From Bacteroidota bacterium (GTDB lineage: Bacteria; Bacteroidota; Ignavibacteria; Ignavibacteriales; Melioribacteraceae), in NCBI GenBank assembly GCA_023381535.1, contig JAMCSN010000131.1, positions 1-64,000 of the forward strand: a stretch of DNA of 64,000 bases. Reading direction: 5' to 3'. Shown piece by piece: positions 33,774 to 44,059 of this stretch (positions are counted from its first letter, which is position 1; each line of letters opens with the position of its first letter). Both the position numbers and the translations under genes were made by a program. The notes under the pieces were generated by a model. That model was not told the DNA's origin and did no database searches. It worked only from the letters and a program-made list of their open reading frames with translations.

Positions 33774-35027
33774 ATGGATCAAATTACTAGTAACACAAGC
33801 GACCGTCCGGATGACAAAAACATCAAAGTTGGAAACAGTTTTTTTGAATTCTTGACTGTAACAGTCCGCTATCGTTGGTTCTTATTTTGGTTCGTATTTA
33901 TAATAACTGGAGGAGCTACATTATATGCTCTTCTGGCACCAAAGTGGTACAAATCTACCGCCTCTGTTCTGCCAGCTGAGAAGAATGATCTTTTGTCGGC
34001 GATCTCAGGAATATCAAGTTTAGCAAAGGGATTTAGCGCAAGTAGAGGTCTTGCAGCGTTAACAGGACAAAATTCAGAAATCGACCGCTACATGGCAATT
34101 TTGAAAAGTGCTACAATGACGAATGATATTATTAAGAAGTTCGATTTAAGGAAAGAGTATGAAATGGAAAATGATTTCTATGAAAAAGTTGTTAACGAAT
34201 GGCAATCGAATTTTCAATTAGAGGTTCAAGACGAGGGCAACTTAACGATTTCTGTGTATGATAAAAATCCCCAGAAAGCCGCTGACATTGCTAATTACCT
34301 GGTAGATCAACTAAATGAAATAAATACAACCCTTAGCGTTACCAATGCAAAAGCAAATAGAGAATTTGTTGAGAAGCGTTATTCCCAAAACATAAATGAC
34401 ATTAATGATCTCGAAAGTCGCATGAAACAGTTTCAAGAGAAATATGGAGTGATTGCTGTTCCCGAACAATTAGAAGCTACTGTTAAGTCTATGTCAACTA
34501 TTTATGTTGATCTGTATAAAAAAGAAGTAGAGTTAAATGTTTTAAAACAAACTTATGGGATTGACCACCCATTAACACAAAGTGCTAGTATTGAAAAGAA
34601 CGAATTGCAAAAGAAAATAGATCAACTGAATGCTGGCACCGACGACTCGCAAAAGGATGTTAAACTATTAATCCCTTTCAAGCAAGCGCCTGCAATTGGT
34701 AACGAGTATCTAAAAATCTATCGCAATTTAGAGATTCAATATAAAATATTGGAGTTTGTTCAGCCGCTTTACGAGCAAGCCAAGGTTGAAGAAGCAAGAA
34801 ATACGCCTTCCGTTTTGGTGTTGGATAAAGCTGCACCGGCGGATAAAAAAGCTAAGCCTAAAATATTGTTGTATTTATTATTATCAATGGTTATCTCCCT
34901 TTCAATTGCAATTGTGATAGTATTTGTGATTGAAGGATCTCGTCGATTAAAATACATAGATAGTGTACGCTATGATTCACTCGTAACTATTCTTAAATCG
35001 GATTTCAAGATTTTTAGAAGACGGTAA
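33774..35027 (+). CDS. Chain-length determinant (Wzz/GumC-type) inner-membrane protein
   Basis: A Wzz-domain polysaccharide co-polymerase. Helix 1 at about residues 36-56 is followed by LLAPKWYKSTASVLPAEKND, the conserved entry to the periplasmic domain, a long coiled-coil region (about 200-300, VEKRYSQNINDINDLESRM) and helix 2 at about 362-385 near KAAPADKKAKPKILLYL. There is no C-terminal tyrosine kinase domain. Length 417. It sets polymer length or links to the Wza-like gene upstream. From this gene on, base composition looks more AT-rich. Confidence 0.87.
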   Translation: MDQITSNTSDRPDDKNIKVGNSFFEFLTVTVRYRWFLFWFVFIITGGATLYALLAPKWYKSTASVLPAEKNDLLSAISGISSLAKGFSASRGLAALTGQNSEIDRYMAILKSATMTNDIIKKFDLRKEYEMENDFYEKVVNEWQSNFQLEVQDEGNLTISVYDKNPQKAADIANYLVDQLNEINTTLSVTNAKANREFVEKRYSQNINDINDLESRMKQFQEKYGVIAVPEQLEATVKSMSTIYVDLYKKEVELNVLKQTYGIDHPLTQSASIEKNELQKKIDQLNAGTDDSQKDVKLLIPFKQAPAIGNEYLKIYRNLEIQYKILEFVQPLYEQAKVEEARNTPSVLVLDKAAPADKKAKPKILLYLLLSMVISLSIAIVIVFVIEGSRRLKYIDSVRYDSLVTILKSDFKIFRRR

Positions 35028-35045
35028 GCGAGTTTGAATTCATAA

Positions 35046-36476
35046 ATGCATTTTTATCGCGCTAATATATGGAAAAACTCTTTCTTTGCGTTTCTCTCTC
35101 AAGCAATTAGACTGTTAACCAATTTATTTGTTTTTGTAGGTATTGCCCGCCTTTATGGCCCGGAAATTTTTGGGCAATTCTCAATAGCATATACGGTTGC
35201 AACAATGTGCATTGTTATTGCCGATTTTGGATTCGACGTTTTACTTACAACTGAAATTGCAAGAAACCGAAGCGAAGCCGCAAGAACCGGGAAAAGGTAC
35301 TTTTCTCTGAAAATTATTTTTGCGTCTATTAGCTCTCTAATCATGATTGCCATTCCAACTTTTCAAACTTTTAGTGAAGAAAGCAGACTATTGATTTATG
35401 TGCTGACAGTTTTTGTAATCTTAACAACCTTCAACAATTTCTTTTACGCAATTTTTAGGGGATTTGAGAAATTTGAATTTGAGACGAAGATTTCTTTTAC
35501 ATCAAATTTTGTTCTTATTGTTTTGTTAGCTGTATTTGGTTTCATGAAAGTTCATTTAGTTTATCTAATGTTGATTTTTATTTTCGCACGGCTTTTGTCT
35601 GTTACACTGTGCGGAATAAAAACCACACATTTGATTGGTGAGAACATATGCAAGATTGATTTTTCGGGATGGAAAACGACTCTAAATCATGTTCTAATAT
35701 TTGGCTTCCATTTTATTTTTGGGAATTTTTTTTTTCAGCTGGATACTATTCTTCTTGGAATTTGGAAAGGCGATCATGATGTCGGCATCTACAAGTCTGC
35801 CTTTAATGTAATGACCCTTGTGCTTCTTGTTCCAGATATTGTTATAGCCACAATGCTGCCGGTTCTTTCAAGGCTGCATCACGAAAGTATTCCCAAATGG
35901 CAATTGGTTAGTAAGTTGTTGTACAAGATGCTGTTCCTAATTGCCTTGCCTATTTCCCTTTTGGCTTTTTTGGCTCCCGAAGAAATCATAAGAATCATTT
36001 ACGGGAAAAAATTTTTTGATGAAGCAATTCCGATATTGAAAATTTTTTCATTGGTTATCTTTATCAGATTCATCGATGAGCCATTTGCATTAATGATTAC
36101 CACCGCTCGAAAGCAGCATATTCGAATGCTTATAGTAATCATCGCAACAGTAATCAGTTTTGGTTTTAACTATTGGACTATTCCCATTTGGGGAGCTATG
36201 GGGGCGGCTATGGTTTCGCTTGGAGTTAATGTATTGGTTGCATTTGGTTACATTTTTATAAATAAATCACTTTTTGTAGACTGGACATTTGAATTTAAGT
36301 TGCTCGCTGCGCTTATTGTGGTCATTTTGACCGGATGGTTGTTTTCGTATTACCAAATACCATTGATTGTTTTGTGCTGTTTTGTTTTCATGTATTTGCC
36401 GTTTGCTTTCATGTTTGGTCTCTCGATGGAAGATAGAAAATTACTGCTCTTTAGTTTTGCATTAAAATCATTGTAA
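35046..36476 (+). CDS. Polysaccharide flippase, Wzx/MATE-like (first of three)
   Basis: A membrane protein with about 12-14 helices of the oligosaccharide flippase superfamily. Typical features are FVFVGIARLYGPEIFGQFSI near the start and a charged loop pattern. It should flip undecaprenyl-linked repeat units across the inner membrane. Length 476. It is 19 bp after the Wzz-like gene and 7 bp before the Wzy-like gene, which makes a Wzx/Wzy/Wzz set. AT-rich like its neighbours. Confidence 0.85.
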   Translation: MHFYRANIWKNSFFAFLSQAIRLLTNLFVFVGIARLYGPEIFGQFSIAYTVATMCIVIADFGFDVLLTTEIARNRSEAARTGKRYFSLKIIFASISSLIMIAIPTFQTFSEESRLLIYVLTVFVILTTFNNFFYAIFRGFEKFEFETKISFTSNFVLIVLLAVFGFMKVHLVYLMLIFIFARLLSVTLCGIKTTHLIGENICKIDFSGWKTTLNHVLIFGFHFIFGNFFFQLDTILLGIWKGDHDVGIYKSAFNVMTLVLLVPDIVIATMLPVLSRLHHESIPKWQLVSKLLYKMLFLIALPISLLAFLAPEEIIRIIYGKKFFDEAIPILKIFSLVIFIRFIDEPFALMITTARKQHIRMLIVIIATVISFGFNYWTIPIWGAMGAAMVSLGVNVLVAFGYIFINKSLFVDWTFEFKLLAALIVVILTGWLFSYYQIPLIVLCCFVFMYLPFAFMFGLSMEDRKLLLFSFALKSL

Positions 36477-36482
36477 CTTTTA

Positions 36483-37730
36483 ATGAGCATTATTTCAATT
36501 ATATCGTTTGTTATTTGTTTGTTAATTGTTTTATCATCATTCAGGACAAATGCGGACATTTTTTCCCCTGGAAGGGCATTCGGACTTGTCTGGTCATTGG
36601 TTATTGGTTTAACAGACTTAAAACTCAGCGGATTACAACAGCAGTGGCCTTTGGAAATTTGGATTCAAGTACTGCTTGGTCCTTTAACATTCCTTATAGG
36701 TGTCTTCGTAGCGTATATAATAAACCTTAACAAGGAAGTAGTTCCTGTCAACAGCATGAGGGTTAACAGGCAATTTTGGGAAGTCGATAAACAAAAATTA
36801 TTCCGAACAATCACAGTTCTATTTTTTCTTTTTATTGTGAGTTATGTCATAATTTATTTGAAAAGCGGAGAAATCCCGTTGTTCAGTGCAAAGCCTGGAG
36901 TTGCTCGCAGCAATTTTACAATATTTGGAATTGGCCTTTTTCTACACAATGTGGTTTTAATAGGATTTCTGTCAGCCGTTTATTTTGTGTTGGAGAAAAA
37001 GAAATTAATCAGAAAAAGTTTACTCTTCATTTTCACTTTAACATCTCTGACTTTGTACGCAATCACACTCCAACGTTACCAAATATTTTTAACTATCCTC
37101 ATGATTGTTGCATTTTTGTATTATACAACGTTTCGGATCAATTTCAGGTCTGCACTTCTAATTGGTGCTATTATAATTGTATTCTTTTATTTGGTGTCTT
37201 CCTTTAGAGCTGGAGAATTAATTATCTATGTTCTTTACAAAATGTCGAAGATGAAATTTTCCCCATCGTTTGCAGTGTTCACTGAACCATATATGTATGT
37301 GGCGATGAATCTTGAAAATTTTGCAAGGTCTATTGGTAAAACCGACTTTTTTACATATGGTTATTACACATTTGATTTTATAACGGCAATTACAGGAATA
37401 AAACATTGGATTAGTGAATATTTTAATCTAAACGAGACACCATTTTTAATTAGCAGCTATAACACATACTCTGCTTTTTGGACATATTATAGAGACTTTG
37501 GAATCATCGGAATTTTCTTTATTCCACTGTTTGGAGGTGTAGGAATAAGCACATTATATTACTCATTAAGAGTAAAGCCCTCCTTTGACAAAATAACATT
37601 TTATGGAATGTTACTTTTTGCAGTCATGTTTTCTTTCTTCAATAGTGCATTCGGTTTTTTATGGTTCGTTTACGATTTATTTGTATTGATTGTAGTTTCC
37701 AAGTATATATCCTTTGGTAAATTTAAATAA
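36483..37730 (+). CDS. Probable Wzy-type oligosaccharide polymerase
   Basis: A 415-residue integral membrane protein with about 10-12 helices and a large loop around residues 250-310. The overall pattern, the size and its place between flippase and glycosyltransferases fit O-antigen/exopolysaccharide repeat polymerases (Wzy). Wzy proteins share little sequence identity, so the call depends on topology and context. It is followed by a 54-bp AT-rich gap before the methyltransferase gene. No other polymerase gene is visible in the locus. Confidence 0.7.
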   Translation: MSIISIISFVICLLIVLSSFRTNADIFSPGRAFGLVWSLVIGLTDLKLSGLQQQWPLEIWIQVLLGPLTFLIGVFVAYIINLNKEVVPVNSMRVNRQFWEVDKQKLFRTITVLFFLFIVSYVIIYLKSGEIPLFSAKPGVARSNFTIFGIGLFLHNVVLIGFLSAVYFVLEKKKLIRKSLLFIFTLTSLTLYAITLQRYQIFLTILMIVAFLYYTTFRINFRSALLIGAIIIVFFYLVSSFRAGELIIYVLYKMSKMKFSPSFAVFTEPYMYVAMNLENFARSIGKTDFFTYGYYTFDFITAITGIKHWISEYFNLNETPFLISSYNTYSAFWTYYRDFGIIGIFFIPLFGGVGISTLYYSLRVKPSFDKITFYGMLLFAVMFSFFNSAFGFLWFVYDLFVLIVVSKYISFGKFK

Positions 37731-37784
37731 TTATTTAAATACTAGTTTCCATTAAACTTACTATTGATCGTAACAATTTAGTTT

Positions 37785-38738
37785 ATGTATAATTGCCATT
37801 TTTGTCAGGGTAACAATCCTAAACAAAAATTCATAGCTCGTGAAATGATGTTTGGGTTAAGAGATGAGTTTGAGTATGTGGAATGCGCAAATTGCGGTAG
37901 CATACAAATAGTAGAAATTCCTTCTAACTTGGCAAAGTATTATCCTTCCAACTATTTATCTTTTGTATTAAGACATGAAAACAGATTAAAGCGCTGGCTT
38001 AAACTGAAGAGATTTGAATATTCTTACAATAGTAAAGGTTTAATAGGAAGAATTATTAATGGATTATGGTGGGCTCCACAGATTGGAAAACTTTTGAAAG
38101 CTACCGAAGTCAAACCTACTGATGCAATTCTTGATGTAGGCAGTGGTGAAGGCGAGTTGTTATTTCTTATGCAACAATTTGGATTTTCTAATTTATATGG
38201 AGTTGATCCATTTATTACAGCTAACAAAAATACATTATCTGGCTTGAAGATTATCAAAGGTAGTATACATGATCTATTTATAAAATATGATCTTATTATG
38301 TTCAATCACTCTTTGGAACACGTTGCTGACCCCAAAAAAGATTTAATGAAAGCCGCTTCATTATTAAATACCAATAAGTATGTATTGATTCGCATTCCAG
38401 TTGTTGGCGGGTATGCCTGGCGAACATATGGCGCCAATTGGGTTCAATTAGATGCGCCCCGTCACTTATCAATTCCAACCGTAGCCGGAATTAGAGAATT
38501 AGCTACCCTAACTGGGTTCTCATTGGATAAAATAATTTATGAATCTTGGGCTTTTCAGTTTTGGGGAAGTGAACAATTTCAAAATGATATTCCGCTCCAT
38601 GACAATAGATCTTTTTGGTTTAACTCACGGGAATCAATTTTTTCAAAAAAACAGATCAAAGACTATAAAAAGAGAGCTGAACAACTTAATCAAAATAATG
38701 AAGGTGATATGGCTTGTTTCTTCCTTCGCAAATTGTAA
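37785..38738 (+). CDS. SAM-dependent methyltransferase with N-terminal zinc knuckle
   Basis: A class I methyltransferase-like protein. The N-terminus has CHFC (Cys4, Cys7) and CANC, a treble zinc-binding pattern seen in sugar C-methyltransferase-like proteins of polysaccharide loci. The SAM motif is ILDVGSGEGELLFLM near residue 115, and motif-like LIMFNHSLEHVADPKKDL near 170 follows. Length 317. It probably methylates a sugar or processes a sugar precursor; the substrate is unknown. A plain methyltransferase of other function cannot be excluded. Confidence 0.78.
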   Translation: MYNCHFCQGNNPKQKFIAREMMFGLRDEFEYVECANCGSIQIVEIPSNLAKYYPSNYLSFVLRHENRLKRWLKLKRFEYSYNSKGLIGRIINGLWWAPQIGKLLKATEVKPTDAILDVGSGEGELLFLMQQFGFSNLYGVDPFITANKNTLSGLKIIKGSIHDLFIKYDLIMFNHSLEHVADPKKDLMKAASLLNTNKYVLIRIPVVGGYAWRTYGANWVQLDAPRHLSIPTVAGIRELATLTGFSLDKIIYESWAFQFWGSEQFQNDIPLHDNRSFWFNSRESIFSKKQIKDYKKRAEQLNQNNEGDMACFFLRKL

Positions 38739-38756
38739 CTAATTTCTTAGGGCAAA

Positions 38757-39689
38757 GTGCCAACATCGGTAGACATATTAATAGTAAATTGGAATTCCGG
38801 CACATTATTATCACAGTGTGTAAGATCCATTAGCACTGCACTTAACGATACCTTTGAATTGAATAGTGTTATTATAGTTGATAATGCTTCACAAGATAAC
38901 TCTCTGAACGGAATTGAAGATATTCAGTTGCCAATCAAAGTTATCAAGAATTCTTATAACTTTGGGTTTGCAAGATCGTGTAATCTTGGTGCTGGAACAT
39001 CGCAAGCCGACTACATTCTCTTTTTGAATCCTGATACTCGACTTTTTGAAAATTCTCTGCATGTGCCGATCTCTTTCTTGGATGACCCAAAGAATGAAAG
39101 GGTGGGAATTGTGGGAGTGAAAATTGTTGACGAAAAGGGAAATGTTAGCCGAAATTGCGCTAGATTTCCAACCCAATTTAGAATGGTATATATGTCGTTA
39201 GGCTTTGATAAACTACTTCCGAATATTTTTCCGGCTCATTTTATGACCGAGTGGGACCACCTTGATAGCAGAGTCGTTGATCAAGTTATGGGATCTTTCC
39301 TGTTAATAAGAAAGGATCTTTTTAAAAGACTAAACGGTTTTGACGAAAGATTTTTCGTCTATTACGAGGATGCCGATCTTTCATTGCGAGCCAAACAGAA
39401 TGGATATTTAAGCTACTATTTATCTGCGGCTTCGGTTTACCATAAAGGCGGCGGTGTATCAGAAAAAGTGAAAGCGCAACGATTATTCTACAACCTGCGC
39501 AGCAAAATTTTATACTCTAGGAAGCATTTTAATTTTCTTTCTGCTTGCTTTGTTTCATTCGTTATTCTGTTTTGTGAGCCTGTAACACGAGTTATTAATG
39601 CAATTTTTGGTGGCTCAATTGATTCTATAAAAGAAATCTTAAGTGGTTATAAAAAATTATATCTATTTCTTTTCCTAAATAAGAGCTGA
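38757..39689 (+). CDS. Family 2 glycosyltransferase
   Basis: A GT-A fold glycosyltransferase with a C-terminal hydrophobic segment. The start DILIVNWNSGTLLSQCVRSI, the DNASQDNS loop, the metal-site region NPDTRLF and the acceptor-side YYEDADLSLRA are the GT2 signatures. Length 310. The start is GTG at 38757 preceded by AGGG. It ends one base into the next gene's ATG (TGATG). It may add deoxyhexose, as the rhamnosyltransferase-like members do, but this is not shown. Confidence 0.85.
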   Translation: MPTSVDILIVNWNSGTLLSQCVRSISTALNDTFELNSVIIVDNASQDNSLNGIEDIQLPIKVIKNSYNFGFARSCNLGAGTSQADYILFLNPDTRLFENSLHVPISFLDDPKNERVGIVGVKIVDEKGNVSRNCARFPTQFRMVYMSLGFDKLLPNIFPAHFMTEWDHLDSRVVDQVMGSFLLIRKDLFKRLNGFDERFFVYYEDADLSLRAKQNGYLSYYLSAASVYHKGGGVSEKVKAQRLFYNLRSKILYSRKHFNFLSACFVSFVILFCEPVTRVINAIFGGSIDSIKEILSGYKKLYLFLFLNKS

Positions 39690-40747
39690 TGAGAATTCTA
39701 ATACTTCCTCGATACGAGATTAATGGTCCAAGCAGTAGATACAGGTTTTTTCAATACCTACCTTATCTTAAAGAACAAGGATGGGAAATAACGATCAGAC
39801 CTCTGTTGGGCGCAAATTACGTAAAACATTTGTATGAGAAAGCTCCTTTTCCTTTTGTTGAAATTGTGCTTGGATATTTTAAGAGAATATTTCTGCTCTT
39901 GCGAAAAGGAAGATATGATATTATTTGGGTTGAACAAGAAGCATTTCCATGGATTCCGCCTTTCATAGAAAAGTCTCTTATTAAATCGAAGACAAAATTG
40001 GTTGCTGATTATGATGATGCTTTTTTTCATAGATACGATCTTCACAAGTTTTTTCTTATAAGATATATTTTGGGCAAGAAGATCGATATGGTTATGAGTA
40101 CAGCTAATTTAGTACTTGCTGGGAATGAGTATTTGTCCGATAGAGCAAAAGAAAATAATTCACAATCGATTGAAATTTTTCCAACCGTTGTTGATACAGA
40201 TAAATTTGTTAAAAAGGGATCGCCCGAGGAAAATTATTTTAATATCGGATGGATCGGCTCACCAAGCACCAAAAAATATTTGTTTATGATCGAAGAAGCA
40301 CTCAAAGAAATTTATAATCTAGGGAATGTAAAAATTACTTTAGTAGGGGTGGATGACTTGAAGTTCAAGGATTTCCCAACTGACAATATTGATTGGAAAG
40401 AATCGACCGAAGTAGAAGAAATCTCCAAATTCGATGTTGGGATTATGCCCTTGGTTGACGGTCCTTTTGAAAGAGGGAAATGTGGGTTAAAATTAATTCA
40501 ATATCTGTCTTGTGGCATACCGATAATTGGTTCTCCGGTGGGGGTAAATAATCAAATAATCCAACATGGGATAAATGGTTTTAAAGCAGACACTATAAAA
40601 GATTGGATTAAATATTTGAGAATTTTGAAAGAAGACTCAGGCTTGAGAAAAAAAATGGGTATTAAAGGTAGAAATTTTATTGTTCAAAATTATTCATTGA
40701 AACGCAATTCTAGTAAATTAATTAGTTTATTTGAGAGCTTGGTTTAG
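39689..40747 (+). CDS. Glycosyltransferase, GT4-like
   Basis: A GT-B fold enzyme of 352 residues. The N-terminal SSRYRFFQYLPYL motif is common in GT4-like proteins of this type. The donor-binding half has IGWIGSPSTKKYL near 190 and a KCGLKLIQYLSCGIPIIGSP loop near 265 that holds the usual E/K-G motif region. It overlaps the stop of the previous GT gene by one base. The donor sugar is unknown. Confidence 0.82.
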   Translation: MRILILPRYEINGPSSRYRFFQYLPYLKEQGWEITIRPLLGANYVKHLYEKAPFPFVEIVLGYFKRIFLLLRKGRYDIIWVEQEAFPWIPPFIEKSLIKSKTKLVADYDDAFFHRYDLHKFFLIRYILGKKIDMVMSTANLVLAGNEYLSDRAKENNSQSIEIFPTVVDTDKFVKKGSPEENYFNIGWIGSPSTKKYLFMIEEALKEIYNLGNVKITLVGVDDLKFKDFPTDNIDWKESTEVEEISKFDVGIMPLVDGPFERGKCGLKLIQYLSCGIPIIGSPVGVNNQIIQHGINGFKADTIKDWIKYLRILKEDSGLRKKMGIKGRNFIVQNYSLKRNSSKLISLFESLV

Positions 40748-40755
40748 GAATACAG

Positions 40756-41952
40756 TTGACTAAAATTGATACTAATAAGAAAGTCCTGCACATCATAACC
40801 TTGTTTAATGTCGGAGGTGCAACCGAGAATACAATTTTTACAGTTGCCGGACTAATTAAAAAAGGTTATAAAGTTGAAATCATTACAGGTTCAAGTTCTT
40901 CCGTAGAAGGAAGTATGCATGAAATAACGGAACGCTTGAAAATTCCCGTTCATACTTTTCCGAACTTAAGAAGAAAAATATCACCGTTATGGGATTTAGT
41001 AATAACTTTTCAACTCTTCAAATTCATCAAGAAAAATAAATTCGATATTGTACATACGCATAGTGCAAAAGCCGGTGTCGTTGGAAGAATAGCTGCTTGG
41101 CTTGCAAAAACTCCCATTGTCATCCATCACAATCATGGTAATCCTTTTCATAGATTTCAAAATTGGTTTGTTCATGAATTATTCAAATCCATAGAGAAGT
41201 TCGCCTCATTATTTTGCATAAAGATTGTTTCGGTGACCTATACAATTGTTGATGAAATGGTTGCTAATAAAATTGCGCCAAGAGAAAAATTTGTAGTGAT
41301 ACGAAGTGGATTTGATGTTGAAAATTTTATGAATTATGATACAACAAATAACAACAACACGAGGGAAAAATATGGATTATCTGAAAATGATATCGTTCTT
41401 GGCAATATTGGTCGTTTATCGGTATTAAAAGGTCACATATATTTACTGAAAGCATTTGAAAAGGTGAGCATGAAATTATCAAATGCAAAACTAGTATTGG
41501 TAGGCGATGGTGAAATTAAAGATGAACTAACAAAATTTATTAGTGAAAGAAATCTAAGTGACAAAGTAATTTTCACCGGATTAGTGTGGCCCAAGGAAAT
41601 ACCATCAATCATATCAGTTCTAGATGTCGTTGTTCACACTGCTTTGCTGGAAGGATTACCGCGAGTCTTTGCACAATCAATGTTAATGGGAAAACCTGTC
41701 ATCGCGTTTGATTTAGATGGCGCTCATGAAGTAATTGTGGATGGTAAAAACGGGTATTTGATTGAGCCGATGAATATTGACATGTTGGCGGATAGAATTC
41801 TCGATCTTATTTCAGACATTTCCAAAGCGCGTAAGTTTGGAGAGTTTGCTAAAAACAACATAAGCGATGATTTCTCTATCCAAACTATGGTAGATAACAC
41901 TGATAGACTGTATCAAGAACTATTGTTGAATTCGCTGCGCGATAGGCTTTAA
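40756..41952 (+). CDS. Glycosyltransferase family 4
   Basis: A GT-B enzyme of 398 residues. VLHIITLFNVGGATENTIF opens the protein, the mid-part has VHTHSAKAGVVGRIAAWLA, and the donor domain shows LGNIGRLSVLKGHIYLLKAF and a GLPRVFAQSMLMGKPVIA motif (the EX7E region with the first Glu in LLEGLPR). The start is TTG at 40756. Its 3' end overlaps the convergent asnB gene by 33 bp, so two opposing transcripts meet here. Confidence 0.87.
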   Translation: MTKIDTNKKVLHIITLFNVGGATENTIFTVAGLIKKGYKVEIITGSSSSVEGSMHEITERLKIPVHTFPNLRRKISPLWDLVITFQLFKFIKKNKFDIVHTHSAKAGVVGRIAAWLAKTPIVIHHNHGNPFHRFQNWFVHELFKSIEKFASLFCIKIVSVTYTIVDEMVANKIAPREKFVVIRSGFDVENFMNYDTTNNNNTREKYGLSENDIVLGNIGRLSVLKGHIYLLKAFEKVSMKLSNAKLVLVGDGEIKDELTKFISERNLSDKVIFTGLVWPKEIPSIISVLDVVVHTALLEGLPRVFAQSMLMGKPVIAFDLDGAHEVIVDGKNGYLIEPMNIDMLADRILDLISDISKARKFGEFAKNNISDDFSIQTMVDNTDRLYQELLLNSLRDRL

Positions 41953-43839
41953 CTTGGATTGTTCTAAAATTTTTCTTTGATACCATTTTTGGAATACAAA
42001 GAAATTCCAAAGTTTGCCTGCATGATTTTCTGTCTCATTCATATGTTCATTATAGATGTGCTGGATTTCTTCATGATTGAAAATGTTTTGTGATCTTATA
42101 AATTCTTTAGAAATAACTTTTCGTAATTCTTCATTCAATTCACTTTTCAACCAATAATCAATTGGAGCGGAAAAACCTTTTTTAGAAAATTTAAGAGTTC
42201 TCTTTGGCAACAAATCCTTAAATGTTTCCTTCAGAATGTATTTTTTGTTTTTGCCATTAAGTTTATATTCAATAGGCATTCGGAATGCTGCCTCAACGAT
42301 TTTAGAATCCAAGAAAGGCACTCTTGCCTCCAGCGAGTTCCTCATGCACATTCGATCTACTTTAGTAAGCATGTCGCCTTCGAGAACTATGTTTATATCA
42401 ACATAATCTCCCTTCTCAAGAGCAGATCCCATTTCATAAGAATTATATATTTTACTAAGGTTTTGTTTTATATCAACGAAATTATTGTTTACCAGAATTT
42501 TTGAACGTTCTTCGTCATTGAAACCGAGGCACATTAAACCATAATGTAAGTCAAAATCTTCAAGTGCGGCGTTGTTGATAACTTTTTTGAGTTTTCTTAA
42601 CAACGAATTGGTGATTTTAGTATGAGGAATTAATGCAATTCCTTTTTCAATAATCCATTTTATGAGTGGAGGAAGGTTCCTATATTTTTTTGTGTAAATG
42701 TGTCCCAAATATTTTTCATAACCCATAAAAAGTTCATCAGCACAATCACCAGTTAAAACGACCGTAACTTTTTCTCTCGCTAATTTGGCTACGTAATATG
42801 TCGGAATTGCAGAGGAGTCACCAAAAGGTTCGTCGAAATGGAGTACTATTTCATCAACCAAATCCACGACGTCCTTATAGTTCAAATAATGAACTGTATG
42901 GTTCGATTTGATTTTCTCTGCTACAAGTTTCGCTCGGTCACTTTCATCAAATTCTTTTTCTTTAAAACCAATTGAGAATGTGTTTATCGGTTCCGATGAA
43001 AGTTCACTCATAATGGAAGTTATTATGCTTGAATCAATTCCACCACTTAAAAAAGCGCCAATCGGTACATCCGAAATCATCCGTCCAGTCACTGACTCAT
43101 ACAGCAGTTGTTTCAGTTCTCTTTTGCATAGATCAAAATCAGAATATTGTTCTCTCTTTGACAGTCGTTCTATCAAATTGTAGTATCTATTAACTTGAGT
43201 ATGCAGGTTGGAATCTATTGTAATATAACATCCGCTATTAAGTTTAAGAATGTTGGAATAGATTGTAAATGGAGCTGGTATATAGCTTAATGAAAGGAAA
43301 TAATTTAGCCCTTTGTTGCTAATTCCTTCAAATGGGACAACATTTTTCAACGCTTTCAGTTCAGACGCGAACGCAAATCTTTCGTTGTCAACAAAATAAT
43401 AGAGAGGCTTTTCTCCAAACTTGTCTCTTGCAATAAATACTTTATCTTTACTTTTGTCGTACAAAGCAAAGGAAAACATACCTTCAAGCTGAGGCAAGAG
43501 ATTGTCAATTCCAAATTCAAGGTAGCCATTAATAACTACTTCTGTATCGCTCTGCGTGTTGAAATGGTATCCCCGTTCTACTAGTTTGGCACGAAGGTCT
43601 TTGAAGTTATATATTTCTCCATTATAAACGATTGCGACTGACTTGTCATTACTAAACATCGGTTGGTCACCGGTTTGCAAATCAATAACCGATAGTCTTC
43701 TGTGTCCAAGTCCTATTTTGTCGTCTACGTGTATCCCTTCTGAGTCTGGACCTCGCAAGCTTAAACTGTCACACATCGATTTGAGTTGGTCAACATTTAC
43801 AGATCTATTTCGCTCAATTATTCCGGCAATCCCGCACAT
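41920..43839 (-). CDS. asnB: Glutamine-hydrolysing asparagine synthase
   Basis: An AsnB-type enzyme: the N-terminal Ntn-glutaminase domain has Cys2 (MCGIAGII) as nucleophile, with LSLRGPDSEG and NGEIYNF; the synthase domain has the ATP pyrophosphatase motif FLSGGIDSS near residue 265 and a DCADELFMGY. Length (639) is normal for polysaccharide-locus members. In such loci AsnB homologues often amidate uronic acids rather than make asparagine; which applies here is unknown. It is the only minus-strand gene in this part and convergent with the GT4 gene. Confidence 0.92.
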   Translation of the reverse strand: MCGIAGIIERNRSVNVDQLKSMCDSLSLRGPDSEGIHVDDKIGLGHRRLSVIDLQTGDQPMFSNDKSVAIVYNGEIYNFKDLRAKLVERGYHFNTQSDTEVVINGYLEFGIDNLLPQLEGMFSFALYDKSKDKVFIARDKFGEKPLYYFVDNERFAFASELKALKNVVPFEGISNKGLNYFLSLSYIPAPFTIYSNILKLNSGCYITIDSNLHTQVNRYYNLIERLSKREQYSDFDLCKRELKQLLYESVTGRMISDVPIGAFLSGGIDSSIITSIMSELSSEPINTFSIGFKEKEFDESDRAKLVAEKIKSNHTVHYLNYKDVVDLVDEIVLHFDEPFGDSSAIPTYYVAKLAREKVTVVLTGDCADELFMGYEKYLGHIYTKKYRNLPPLIKWIIEKGIALIPHTKITNSLLRKLKKVINNAALEDFDLHYGLMCLGFNDEERSKILVNNNFVDIKQNLSKIYNSYEMGSALEKGDYVDINIVLEGDMLTKVDRMCMRNSLEARVPFLDSKIVEAAFRMPIEYKLNGKNKKYILKETFKDLLPKRTLKFSKKGFSAPIDYWLKSELNEELRKVISKEFIRSQNIFNHEEIQHIYNEHMNETENHAGKLWNFFVFQKWYQRKILEQSKLKPIAQRIQQ

Positions 43840-44005
43840 CTATTATTTCCAGTCGGTTATTTGTTTCTCAGTGAAATCGATTCTCAAAAACAACTTACTA
43901 TTAAATTTGCCTAGAAAAATATCAAACGCTCACGTAAAAAAGAAGGTACTTCTGCGTAAGTTTCTGTTGATGCATTATCTATGAATATTTCTGTAATAGA
44001 AATCA

Positions 44006-44037
44006 GAAAAAGAAGACGACAAATATTTGCCGCCTTC
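44006..44037 (-). terminator. Intrinsic terminator of the T9SS-exported protein gene
   Basis: On the minus strand GAAGGCGGCAAA pairs with TTTGTCGTCTTC (G-T wobbles included) around a very short loop, followed by TTTTTCT. It lies 23 bases beyond the stop codon at 44060. The 11-12 bp stem plus T-run is convincing. Confidence 0.8.
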
Positions 44038-44059
44038 CTGCATTTATAATTGATTTTCC

